From NCBI GenBank assembly GCA_003255025.1, contig QANY01003900.1, positions 2,109,797 to 2,173,796 of the forward strand: a stretch of DNA of 64,000 nucleotides, in the 5' to 3' direction. Below the pieces are notes generated by a model that saw only the letters and a program-made list of their open reading frames with translations, had not been told where the DNA came from and did not search any database. How positions within the stretch are numbered: the stretch's first letter is position 1; each line of letters starts with the position of its first letter. This DNA is from Datisca glomerata (lineage: Eukaryota > Streptophyta > Magnoliopsida > Cucurbitales > Datiscaceae). Below are positions 20,984 through 32,740 of this stretch, one piece after another. Made by a program: the position numbers and the translations under genes.

Positions 20984-21795
20984 CCTTTGTAGTCATCATG
21001 TAGCCTACGCGATAGGTACACGAACCTCGTGTACACATCATGTACCCTATGTACTCTTCTGATTTTAATACAACAATATTAACAAAACCCATCTTTATTT
21101 TTTTTCATGCTTCATTTGCTTTATAAAATGTTGAAAAACCTATCTTCATGCTTTATGATTTTACAACTTTCTCATTCGTTGAAAAATCCACCTTCATGCT
21201 TCATTTGTTAACTTTGTACTACACAATGGCTACACGGCACCAGTGTACCCGCATAGTGTAAATTGCATGATGGCTACACGACGCCGTTGTACCCCTATCG
21301 TGTAAACTCCATGATGACTACACGATGCCAGGGTAGTCATCGTGTAGACTACACGATGAAAACACGACGCCCGTGTACCCCTACCGTGTAGACTGCACGA
21401 TGACTAGACGACGCCAATGTAGTCATCGTGTAGACTGCACGATGGTAATACGATGCCCGTGTACCCCCATCGCGTAGACTGCACGATGGCTAAACGACGC
21501 CAGTGTAATCATCGTGTAGACTACACGACGCTAGTGTACCCATCGCATAGGCTGCACGATGGCTACACAACGTCAGTATACCCATCGTGCAGACTAGTGT
21601 ACTCATCGTGTAGTTTACACGACGCTAGTGTACCTTCATCGTGTAGACTGCGAGATGGCTACACGACGCCAGTGTAGCCCTCGTGTAGATTGCACGATGG
21701 ATATACGAGGTGAGTATACTCATCGTGTAGTCTACACGATGATTACGTGACGCTAGTGCACCCCCATCATGTAGACTACACGACCCCCGTGTACC
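20984..21795. repeat. Tandem palindromic 42-bp satellite array in element A
   Basis: Degenerate units of about 42 bp alternate CATCGTGTAG-N-CTACACGATG palindromes (perfect at 21338-21358) with GGCTACACGACGCCAGTGTA linkers. The repeat phase drifts and some units are partial. A further block of the same sequence occurs at about 22040-22160. Open frames through the array (for example 21453-21677) result from repeat periodicity, not from coding selection. Confidence 0.85.
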
Positions 21796-22035
21796 CAAAA
21801 GTGCTTAAAATAATGTTTTTTGAGCCTAAACTATGTTGTGATGGGTAAACCCAAGCACACATGTAGATCTCAGAATAAGCTTCAATTTGATATCTTACAG
21901 GCCACATGGTTCAACCCAAGTCAAAAGTTATGCCCTCTAGAAGTTTATCGAATCGGAAACATTAAAAATTTTAATGGATTTTTCAAATATTTGAGACTAT
22001 ATTTTATTCTTCAATTTCAAAAATATTCTTGATAG
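21796..22035. other. Unique segment inside element A
   Basis: About 240 bp of non-repetitive sequence interrupts the satellite in A and has no counterpart that I can see in element B. It could be captured genomic DNA or original element sequence. No domain is recognisable. Confidence 0.5.
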
Positions 22036-22917
22036 AAGATGCTCGTGTAGCCATCGTATAGTCTACATTATGGCTACACGATACCCGTGTACCCGAGCGT
22101 CGTGTAGTCTACACGATAGCAACACGATGTTAGTCAACCTATCACGTAGTCAACAAGAGAGGAGAATAAAAGTATAACAATGTAATATTTACTTCTTGTA
22201 GTCTATACTATAGGGGAAGAAAATCAGCATCTGATTACCTCCCTGCACTACTGGAGAATCTGAAGTAAATTATAAATAAATTGAAACAATTTTCCGCTAT
22301 CCCCAGGCTTAAAATTACTAGCTTCCTCTGCCATAAAATTGCATGTTTAAGAATATAAGAAATTATCAATAGAAAAACAAATAAAACCACGTGAATGACA
22401 CTTCAAAAATGAAACGTCGAAAGATTAAAAAAAAGTGAAACGTCAAACTAGAAGAAGAAATTACTGCTAAAAATGGGCAAAAACTCATTTTCAGATCTGG
22501 GGTCAGATCTGGTTTGTCGCCAGATCTGGAGACGAAGAAGAAAAAGAAGAAGAAGTCGAAAAAATGAAAAATGAAGAAGGAGAAATTATTTGGGTTGCAG
22601 AGATTCGATCATCTTCTTTGGCAAGAACACTGAAGTCAGCTTCTTCATCTTTTGGTTTAAATGTGTAAAACTGGGCAAAAACTCATTTTCAGAGAGAGAG
22701 AGAGTAAAAGCACAAAGAAAAAGAGAGTGTGTCAGATATTTGGATAAGGTGAAGGATAAACATGTAACTTTACAAATGTATTTTGAATAAAAAGCGGGCC
22801 CCGTCAGGGTAAGCAAAAATTAGTGTACTTGTCGAATTCTACAAAATATTTAGTGTAGGGGTCTACTTTACAAAAAGACCCCAATTAATTAATTCCATAA
22901 AATTCATCAATAAGAAT

Positions 22918-24986
22918 GAGTGTTTTGCTAAACTAGACCCCTAGACTAACTATTTTGCAAAAAAGGGACCCATACACTAATTTTTGTTTCCCCTGGCCCC
23001 TGACCCACATTTCACTCAAAATATATATATGAAATTATATGTTTACCCTTCACCTCATTTCTCCTTCTTTTGTTTTCATTTTTTCCACTTCTTCTTCGTT
23101 TTCTTCTATGTTTTCTTCTTCATTTTCTTCTTCGTCTTCTTCTTCAACTTCTTACTTCTTCACGTAACAGCAATGTATTTATTTACTTTCTTCTTCATGT
23201 TCATGAATTTTCTAAGAATATTTTTTTTTTCTGAAAATGAGTTTTTGCCCATTTTTACAGATCTGAACCAGAAGATCTGACGACAACTCTGAAATGAAAA
23301 TGGGGTTTTGTTCTATTTTTACAGATTTGAACCATATCTAGCCACAAACCAGATCTGAAAATGAGTTTTACCCATTTTGGGTAGCAATTCGTTCTTCTAG
23401 TTCTTTTTTAATCCTTTGACGTTTTATTTTTAGAGTGTCATTCATGGAGGTACACTAGAGTCATGTAACTATCGTGTAGTCATCGTGTAGACTACGCGAC
23501 GGGTATACTGGCATCGTGTAGTCTACACGATGGGTACACTGGCATCATGTAGTCTACGCGACGTTAGTGTAGCCATCATGTAGTCTACACGATAACTACA
23601 TGACGCTAGAATACTTATCGTGTAGATTACACGATAGCTACACGATGTCAGTGTAGCCATCGTGTACTATACACGTGCTAGTGTAGCCATCATGTAGTCT
23701 ACACGATGGCTACACGACGCTAGTGTACTCATCGTGTAGAATACACGATAGTGTGACGCTAGTATAGTCATCGTGTAGTCTACACGATGCTAGTGAACTC
23801 ATCGCGTAAACTACTTGATGACTATACGATGTCGGTGTAGCCATCGTATAATATATATTGTAGTCATCGTATAGTCTACACAACATCAGTGTAGCCATCG
23901 TGTAGTGTAGTCATCGTATAGTTTACACGATGCTAGTGTACTCATCGTGTAAACTACACGATGACTACACGATGCCAGTGTAGCCACCATGTAATATATA
24001 GTGTAGCCATCGTATAGTCTACACGCGGTGAGTGTAGATATCGTGTAGTCTACACGATGGATACATTGACATCATGTAAACTACGTGTATACTACATGAT
24101 GGCTACATTGGCTTCATGTAGCCATCGTGTAGACTACGCGATGGCTACTCTAGCGTCGTGTAGACTACGTATATACTACACGATGTCAGTGTACCGATCA
24201 TGTACACTACACGATAGATACACGACGCTATTGTACCGATCATGTACATTACACGATGACTGCACAGTGCCAGCGTACCGATCATGTACACTACACGATG
24301 ACTACACAATACCAGTGTACCGATCATGTACACCACACGATGCCAATGTACACATCGTGTAGACTACACGATGACTACACGATGCTAGTGTACCCATCCT
24401 GTAGACTACCCAATGGCTACACGATGAAAAATGTTGAGGGATTAAAAAAAAGTAAAATGTAAAAAAAGAACTAGAATAAGGAATTGCTACCCAAAAGTGG
24501 GTAAAAATCCATTTTCAGATCTGGTTTGTTGGTAGATATGGTTCATATCTGTAAAAATAGGAAAAAACCAATTGTTAGATCTGAGTCAGATCTTCTGGTT
24601 CAGATATGTAAAAATGGGCAAAATCCCATTTTTTTAGATCCGGTTTGTGACTAGTATGATCGAGACATGTAAATATAGGCAACAAATCATTTTCAGAAAA
24701 AAAATATTCTCAAAAAATTCATAAACATAAAAGAGAAAATAAATAAATATTTTGATGTTGCATGAAGATGTGAGAAGATGAAGAAGAAGATGAAGAAGAA
24801 GAAAACGAATAAGAAGTGGAAAAAATGAAAAACAAATAAGGAGAAATGAGGTGAAGGGTAAACATATAACTTTCAAAATATATTTTAAGTAGAAAGTACA
24901 CCAAGGGTTAAAAGAAATAAAAATTAGTATGTGAGTGTATTTTTATAAAATGATTAGTATAAGTGTCTAGTTTAACAAAAAAATCT
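22918..24986. mobile_element. TIR element B, related to A
   Basis: Starts GAGTGTTTTGC and ends ACAAAAAAATCT. Both ends share TAAACTAGAC, ATACTAATTTTT, and a TATATGTTTACCCTTCACCTC block in inverted orientation. The flanks are AATAAGAAT (22909-22917) and ATTAAGAAT (24987-24995), a 9-bp duplication with one mismatch. The gap between A and B is only 35 bp. The TIRs resemble those of A (TTTACCCTTCA, the TTTCCACTTCTTCTTCGTTT tract), so A and B are one family inserted side by side. No transposase frame exists. Confidence 0.75.
23445..24430. repeat. Tandem palindromic 42-bp satellite array in element B
   Basis: This array uses the same unit as in A, about 23 degenerate copies by length. A perfect odd palindrome with 10-bp arms is at 23512-23532. 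From about 24180 the variant GTACCGATCATGTACA replaces part of the unit in several successive copies, showing local homogenisation. Open frames on both strands (for example 24057-24362 plus, 24145-24336 minus) are by-products of the repeats. Confidence 0.85.
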
Positions 24987-25275
24987 ATTAAGAATAAGAA
25001 AAAAGAAAGGAAAAAGGTTTTATATTCATTCGACGCCATTTTCAACCTCGCTCTTACAGTTAGTACCGAAAGAGAGATTATCTCCACGTTTCACGTTGTT
25101 CAAAACTCCACACTTCTGAGGTAATGTAGGATGGTTCTATCAGTTCGCTTCTTTCCAAGGATTTATTCATTCATATCGTGCTTAGTTTTTTTTTTATAAT
25201 TTGCCAAATTAGGGTTTTGATTTTGTTTGCGGTCACCGTTTTCCGATCCCCATTTTATTAGGAAATAGTGAAAGC

Positions 25276-27372
25276 ATGGGAGGTGAACATGGCCATGGAG
25301 AGGGTGGAGCGCACGGAGACTTTAGGGCCAAGGTATGGAGCATGAGTGGAGGACCTAACTGCAGGCCCAAACATTGGAAGCGTAACACGGCCCTCGCCAT
25401 GGCTGGCATCGTCCTCATTTGCATTCCAATTGCTATGAAATCTGCCGAGCTCGAGGTTTCTCTCCCCCCCCCCCTTTTTACCGTGTTCCTTTTTTCCTTT
25501 TAGTTAATTTTTTGTCTTATTAGTATATTTTGGCCAGCTTGAGGCTTGCGATTTCTGTTCTTCTGATTTTTGGTTAAAATGTTGACTTTCTTCTGATTGA
25601 CGGGAAAGTAAAAGGAGTTACTGTGGAGAAGTTCATTTAAGACTGTCTTTTATATGGGACTAGATTGGATTAAATCTCAACTAAAGAGATAGGACTGCAC
25701 TTGGCCGACTTGGTTTGGTTGAGTTTAATTGTTATATTCTGGAAATCTAAAAAATGTGAAAATGCTGTTCATATCTATGTTTTGTTTTCTTTTGTGATTT
25801 GTCCTTCTATCCTGCCATTAAAGAGGCTGATGAATATTCTGGATTATCTTACTGTTACCAAGCAAAGTTTTCGAGTACCTTTCCTATGGAATGATAATTC
25901 TCTTACTGCCCTTTATACTAAATTAATACCACAAACTTCGACAACTCGTTCTGTAAGATTGTTGCAACATGGCTGTAAGTTAATTTGATTCGAGGTCATT
26001 CCCCACCCCCTTAGTTTGACATATAGCATCAAATCAAAAAGAAATCTCCCATTGTTAAGGTTTCTATGACTGGAATGGCTTACAAAGTTGCAGCTCCAAA
26101 TAAAGAACGCTGCCTATACGGGAGCTCTCGTGGAAAAGACATGCAATTGGCTCCTTTATGGCCTTCAAGGGCAAGGGCTCAAAGCATGTACCAGATGATG
26201 AAATACAACCAGTGGTTTCTCATCAAAAGAAAATGCAACCAGTGGTTGGCTCTCTTGTCAAAAGAAAGATGTTACTTTCTGTTTTTGTTAGCGAATATTC
26301 TAAGTTCCTTGATCTTAAGGTGTTGAGTTGTTATAAATGCACTCCTAAACCTCTCACATATATAGGAAAAACAATTGGTTCGATCCACTAGTTGAATTCG
26401 CCATTTTGCTATTTCCTCTAGAAGAAGTTCCTCATGACTTTTTCTAATTTATGAGAGCCTAATAAAATACTAGGTGAATTATGATATTTTCTCATTTCAA
26501 GTTTTGTGGGTATAAATTCTCAATGGTCCAAAGTTTATGAGTGTAAGTTGAATTTAGCACCAATTGTTTTGAAAACATTGCTCCACCATAAAAAACTTCA
26601 TCAGCATAGTAAATTAGACAAAATTAGAATTACACTATTTATACCTCTGCCCACCTCAAATTTTTTAGATCCTCGTTGTTAAATATACCAATGTTCAGTA
26701 GTACTTAAGAATCAGGAAGTCAGCTAGTCTGATATACTGGTCGTTGATATCGAAGAAGTACATGATACCGATTAGTTTTATCATTTTAGATATGACTCTC
26801 TTGGAGGTAATGTTGTGTCTTTTGCAAGACCATATTGATCAATCTTGTTATGAGCTAGAATCTTTTCATATGTTTTTGACCTTTGATTGTACAAAAAAAG
26901 AGCAAGACATACTCGCAGTTTGCCTGCAATTAGAATGATATGGCCTTCAGATGTCATTCAGCTGCTAGTTGCCATGATCGTTTATTTTACAAGAATTAGA
27001 AATGTTGATTTCCTTTATTTTTTCGTTTTCTTGAATACCTTGTGTGGTTGATTTTTCTGCCATCATTTTTCAATTTTGTCCATGGATTTTTCATCTATAG
27101 TGCTCGGGGCATCAACATGAATTCTGTTTTCTGGTATGCCATGGATTATCCTTGTCATTATCAGTTAATTTCCGATGCTGTCATATTCTTTGGTAGGAGG
27201 TTACTTAATTATGTGCGTCGAAGTTAAATGATTAAAAATCATTTTTAGTGTCTGATGTGTCAAAAAGAACCAATCTAATAAAATTCTTTTGCTGCAGCAA
27301 CGGCCACATCTTCCTGTGCGTCCGATTCCTTCACAGCTATGGTGCAAGAACTTTGGAAATAAAGAGTACTAA
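25276..27372 (+). CDS. Small single-pass mitochondrial protein, probably plant complex I subunit (NDUFB4/B15-type)
   Basis: Two coding exons: 25276-25455 (60 codons) and 27298-27372 (24 codons plus TAA). They are joined by an 1842-bp intron with GT at 25456 and GCAG at 27294-27297. The 84-residue product has a His/Gly-rich start (GGEHGHGEGGAHG), a WSMSGGPNCRPKHWKRNTAL block, one hydrophobic helix at about 41-55, and a conserved-looking tail RPHLPVRPIPSQLWCKNFG. From memory this resembles the small plant-specific complex I membrane-arm accessory protein of Arabidopsis At2g31490 type; the gene is clear, the name less so. The 5' UTR probably has its own intron (donor GAG|GTAATG at about 25121, acceptor TTATTAG ending 25260). 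The bases 25000-25275 hold the leader and likely promoter. Confidence 0.8.
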
Positions 27373-30300
27373 TCTCTCCCAAACTATTGAAGATAATGAT
27401 ACCAAGTAGAAATTGTGTTTCTAGATCTTGCTGTTTGGCCTTCCCTACCTTGGTTCTGTAGTTGCGGAGCATGTGTAATCTACTAAACTCGGGGATGGTT
27501 TTTTTTTTTCTCTTTTCCAAGAATTGAATCTACCATTCTGGTAGTGATTGTATTGGTTACAAATACAAATAAGCTGCAACTGTTTCGATTGTGTTTTGTT
27601 GAATGGTCAAATTTTTCTAGTTGTACTGTATTTATTTCGTGTTTCAATCTCAGCGATATCATCCTGGTGCAGAATTTCTTACTTAGAGAATCCGGCAGGG
27701 CCGTAGCCAGTCAGTATTATTAGCCTTAAACATTCGCTGAACTCTGTTTTCTTTTATGCAACGAAATATTTGCTGTAGAGATTTAGTGGCTGTTTGGTGT
27801 TTGGTTTGGTATGAGATTGCTAGTAAATAATTTTTAAAATAAGATTATTGGAATATGATTGTGAGAAAGTATATGAATGAAAAATTATGATTATTTTGTT
27901 TGTTAAAACATTAAGAATGTTATGATTTGATGGTGAAAATGTTAAATTATTTTATTTATTTTAATAAAATGTAATAAAAAATTATAATTTTACCTTTATC
28001 CTTATATTAAAGTAATTGTAGAATTTGAAATGGTAATAAACCATAAAGATATCCTTCCCATATTCATTTTAGTTTATTCAAATATATTTTCCCAAGATAA
28101 ATACACAATATACCAAACCCATATACACTATATTTTATTTTAACATATTTTCACCCAAATCTCGTCAATTGTTTTATTGATGAGGTTCTCTTCTCACTCC
28201 ACCCACCACATACCTCACGGACTCCCACTCCCCCTCTTAGACGGTATTTTTATGCTTGCATGTTGGTATCGGTGTTGAAGAAAACCAGAGAAGTATGGTA
28301 AAAACTCTCAAATCTTGATTCAGCGTTGGGTATGTTCTCCGAGAGTCTAAGTCTGAGTCCAGTGCATTATCGTCTGATTCAGATCGATGGAAAATGTAGA
28401 GTTTAGTTTTTTATTTTTCTAGATTTGGGAGTATTTCTCTATGAATGAGAATTAGTTTTTCAGATTGTGGGTTTTCCCCTGAGTTTGGGGTTGGGAGTTT
28501 ACTTTGTGCATTTGAATGCATATATTTCTATTGAACAATATATCATCTTTTGTGGACAATTTTAGGACAAACAATTCTGAACTTTTCAATTGAATATGTT
28601 TTCTGAAATTTGTGGGAGATTTCACAGGAGAATTATTTTAAGGAAGAATTCAAGGAAGAAGAAGATAGGGATAGTTTTAGGTAATAAGCTTGTGTGTTTT
28701 ACCCGACATTCATATACCTCCCGATTTGAGAGTGTTTCAAATACCCTCAAATAGAGAGCGTACTTAGACATTGTAGGAATCTAAAAGTTATTCTAAATTA
28801 GATATTAAACAGGGGATTCACAGAAATACCCTCATATTCCAGAAAACTCCAATTTTGCCTCATATTAAACGAACCCTTTAAGGATGAGTTTGAGATTGGA
28901 TTGCTGGAATTTAATGCATTAAAATATACTATTTTAAATCTCAATTATTTGTCAAATGTTGTTGCTTGATATATAATTAATATTTAAAAATATATGTAAA
29001 TATATTACATAAATGACTTCAAAATATATGTAAATATATTACACGACACTTTAATTACTTTATACAAATATGAATATGAAATAATTTTTTATTAATCTAA
29101 GTTTGTTTTTAACGTGTAAAAGTCAACTCTATAATATTTTTTTGTAATAATATCGTTTCAACATGTAAAAGTGGACTCTATAATAGTTTTTATAATCGTT
29201 TTTGTAATGATGTTTGGTTTAAAAAACTTGTACCCAAGGCCCCTAAGCCACTTCTAATAGAAAAGAATATAAGACGGAGAAAAGCTTACCATACGGGACA
29301 AAAGAGAGTGCAAGAATAAACGGCTTCAGTTTGCCACAGCAGTCAAAGAGAGATGTTTTGATTTTGTTCCATCAGATACATAATAATAAAGTGCTCATTT
29401 CCATGGGTTGCCCCCGAAAGGGCATCACATTCTCTATGATTTCATTCGTCCTAACTTATTTTACTCTCTTTCTCTTTTTTTGGAGATTTGACATATTTTT
29501 ACTCCTTATACTCTTGAGAATAAAATGAGGAGATAATCCTTTTGAGGGATCTTCCGAAACAAGAAGTATAGCACTAAAATCCTTCTCTGAAATTTGCATA
29601 AAGGATCGGATGAAGATTCTTTGTAATTGTTTAGGTATAATTTGAGTCTCATCTGACCATCCATCTAGATCTGACCTAATTGATTTTCTATTAAATATTT
29701 TTATGCATTAAATTTTCTTTTACTACATCCAAATCAAACAGTCTATCTGTCGTGGTTTAACAACGACAAACAATCCTCCTTCTAAAGGATTCATGATCTT
29801 TAGCAACAGCAGCAATCCTCATCCTAAAGGATTCGTGATCTTTTCGAGTAATTAATTTATGAAGTGTAAATGATTTTTTGGGTATGAAATATCTTCTATG
29901 AACAAATAATAAAGATCATAATTTAAATAGAGAAAAAGAGAATAAAAACACAATCATTCACGTGGAAAACATTTAAAGAGGAGAAAAACCACGTGAAAAT
30001 TGTTGATATTCACTTATGTAAAGGATTTTACATAGTTGTGTTTATGAGAGAAGAGATGAAAGACAATACTTTTAGTTGAGGTTTGCTTAGGTCATCCTTT
30101 TTCTTTTTACATGAGCTTGTACTTATAGGTTTTACAATAATAACAATAAAAATATCAGATGAGATCAGGCCTAGGATAACACCTATTCGTGATATCCTCT
30201 TTCTTCTTTATCTTTCACCTGTCACACTCAGCCGCCCATCAATCATTACTACATGGCAGTTCCATGTGGTTCCGAGTCAATTAGTTAGAACAACTTGATG

Positions 30301-30965
30301 ACTGACCAATCTGTCTTGTTCAAGTGATGCAGCTCATCCAATCAATCACGACCACTTGACTGTCATTCTGAACCCTCCTTTCCGTTCTGATGTTATGTCA
30401 TGTCCAGGAGGTAACGATTCTCCGTTCTCGAGATTTCAGTTCCTGTTCTTGAAGCGATGATCTCCCGTTCTCGAGATGTCGATTCTCGTTCTGGAGGCGA
30501 TGACTCTCATTCTCGAGATGTCTCGCGACTTCAGCTAGTTATCTGTTTCTACTTTCTCGACGCTTCTCATAAGTCCTGGGTGAGTTCTTTTTGTTTCTCG
30601 TGACAGTGAAATATTTTTTACCTGTTCCTTGAAACTTATATCTCGAATGTCATATAGCATCATGCCTTTAGTCTTACCGAATATTTATCTTCCATTTAGG
30701 CATAATATTTAACGATCTACCTCTTGAGCATCGAGTTTTATGGACAAGAGGCATATTCTTCACTTCACGCCATAATGGTAATAGAATCAAAATGGAATTT
30801 AATTCTGTAGAAGTCGCAAAGTGCATAATTCATAACTCATCATAATGCTTCCAAAATATATTTATTAGAGAAGAATTTGGAATAATCAAAGTCAAATTTT
30901 CGTGGGGTTCACGCCGTGAATCTTATTTCTTTCCTGACTTTGATTGGATTTGAGTAGTCTCTTCT
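27373..30965. other. Intergenic DNA with old repeats, no gene seen
   Basis: The 3' UTR of the preceding gene probably extends into the first few hundred bases. At about 27785 a GTTTGGTGTTTGGTTTGG motif of the kind seen at MITE ends occurs, and a possible inverted partner lies near 28865-28885, but I could not fix the ends. A tandem duplication of about 56 bp is visible at 29110-29210 (both copies carry GTGTAAAAGT or ATGTAAAAGT followed by GACTCTATAAT in part). At 29930-30010 the CACGTGGAAAAC motif common in plant repeats appears. At 30415-30540 degenerate copies of CGTTCTCGAGAT recur. No coding sequence is supported. Confidence 0.5.
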
Positions 30966-31389
30966 TTATATAGTAGATCCTCTATGAGAAAGATTCATAT
31001 GAAAATTGAAAATAATTCTTCTAAAAAATTAAATTGTTGATTGACACGAATGTTACTCAATTAGGCATCAAACTCTTGCTGAATTGTTTACGATTGACAA
31101 AAATTTGAAGGAAAATAGAGATGCTCTCTCTAAAATTTTATTAAACCAAGTCTATTTTCAGATTGCTACATTGATGCCCATTTATAGACTTCAAACAACC
31201 CAAAAATTCTTCCTTAAAAATCCTAAAATTAACCTAAGCCATATCTGATCATATATGAACTTTAGTTTTAAATTTTGAATCTTAAAATATCATCTAAACA
31301 AGGAAAGTAACTAATTAAGTTTAATATTTTGAAAAATATTAAACTTAATTAAATTATAACAAATACTCATATAATTAAAATCAACTACA
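30966..31389 (-). repeat. 3' LTR of the gypsy element
   Basis: Shares GAGAAAGATT, CAATTAGGCATC, AAATTTTATTAAACCAA, ATTGATGCC(C/T)ATTTATAG and AAATTATAACAAATA with 46442-47100. The edge CAACTACA (31389) abuts the integrase stop codon at 31391-31393; the distal edge is worn (TTATATAG for TGATGTAG). Confidence 0.75.
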
Positions 31390-31390
31390 A

Positions 31391-32740
31391 CTAACGATAA
31401 TCCCAATAAATGTCTAAAGATGATACTAAGTATCTTTGACCCTTCCGCACTGCATCATTCTCCCTGGGTTGAAGAAAATTCATCCTCAAATTTAAGATAG
31501 CATTATCATCCGTGAAATGACCATGAAAAGGAATCAAGTTTTTCACATTAAACACACATGTTGTACGAATACGAGTGAACAATTTCAGACGGTACACATT
31601 TGAGTTGATTTTTTCAATAATCTCGATAGGGCCAATATTCCAAGCTGATAGATTATTGCACTCACCAGTAGGAAAACGATCATCGGTCATTTTTGCCCAC
31701 ACATAGTCACCCATGTCGAACTCCACACGACGACATTTTGTATCGGCATCCTCTTTGTATTTAGTTACTGCTTTGACTAGGTTGTCATACACTGTCTGGT
31801 GAATGTCATACAGGCTACGAACAAAATCCTTAGCTTTGCAATGAACCCGTGTCTTGTTTGGTAATGGAATCAAGTTGAGTGATCCACGAGGGCTCAAAGA
31901 GTAGACGATCTGAAAATGAGTGAAACCAAAACATCTGTTTACGACGTGATTATGAACAAATTCAACTTGTCAATTTTACTAGTCCCATGATTTGATATGA
32001 TCTCCACCAAGCATCAAAGAATATCCTAAGAGATCAATTCACCACCTTTGTCTGTACATCTTTTTTTGAATGATAAGTGATACAAATATCAAGCTGGGTA
32101 TTCACCATCTTCTAAAGATTCCTATTCCTAAAAAAGTAGCTAAGAAAATGATCGATGCGATCAGAAACAATAGAAGTAGGCAACTCATAAAGACGATATA
32201 CCTCATGAAAGTACAAGTGAGCGAAGTTTACTGCATCTGTGGTTTTTTTACGATGAGTGAAATGCACCATTTTCTAGAATCAATCAACCACCATATAAAT
32301 AAAATCATGACCCTTGTGAGTCTATGGAAGTCCTGCAACAAAATCCATACTCACATCTTTCCAAGGTTGCGTAGGGATAAGCAAATGTGTATACAACTAG
32401 ACATTCATGACCTTTCCTTTAGATACCTGACAAATCTGACATCGTTCCACATGGCCCCCACTTTTTTATGACTGGTCAGCCCAAAAATAGGACATCTTAA
32501 CCAACTGATAGGTACAATCCATACCAAAATGTCCTTCACCATGGAGTTCTTGAATAACCTGTGAACGTAAGCTGCTATCTGGAACACAAAACCGATTTCC
32601 CTGGAAAAGAAACCCCTCATGCAAAAGAAAGTCTGACCGCTTTCTTTCTTGAACATCAGTCATAATGGTAAAGACGTAAGGATCAATTTCTAATAAGTCA
32701 TACAAATTAGTCGAAACCAGGTACTTCAATTTTCATAGAA
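31391..32740 (-). pseudogene. Gypsy integrase remnant
   Basis: Minus strand. The H2C2 zinc-binding domain is at 32729-32466 (HEGFLFQGNRFCVPDSSLRS then ELHGEGHFGMDCTYQLVK). The catalytic core at about 32460-31900 survives only as shifted fragments, and the C-terminal frame at 31897-31391 runs 168 codons. The latter contains CRRVEFDMGDYVWAKMTDDR and the IIEKINSNVYRLKL block typical of gypsy integrases after the core. It ends at TAG just before the LTR. A chromodomain is not evident. In an active element this enzyme inserts the cDNA; here the core is destroyed. Confidence 0.82.

Larger units (their letters stand above)
20404..22882. mobile_element. TIR element A with palindromic satellite interior
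   Basis: The left end begins GGGCTTTTTG and the right end is CAAAAAGACCCC. The first about 140 bp and the reverse complement of the last about 140 bp share CACTA(G/A)TTTTTGCTTACCC and AAGTTACATGTTTA(C/T)CCTTCA. The flanks are an identical 9-bp AATTAATTA (20395-20403 and 22883-22891), consistent with a Mutator-type target duplication, although the target is AT-rich. Inside each TIR lies a CTTCTTC/GAAGAAG tract. The centre consists of palindrome-based repeats and a distinct 230-bp stretch. No transposase is present, so it would depend on enzymes supplied elsewhere. Confidence 0.75.

Noticed and set aside
21453..21677. Open frame through satellite array A as a protein gene
   Set aside because: The predicted peptide merely repeats the 42-bp unit; comparable frames occur on both strands, and there is no codon or domain signal.
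24057..24362. Open frames on both strands in satellite array B
   Set aside because: A 42-bp unit is divisible by three, so frames stay open by periodicity alone.
23445..24430. CRISPR-like array of palindromic repeats
   Set aside because: The units are contiguous and degenerate with no unique spacers, they lie inside a TIR element, and the surroundings are plant nuclear DNA.
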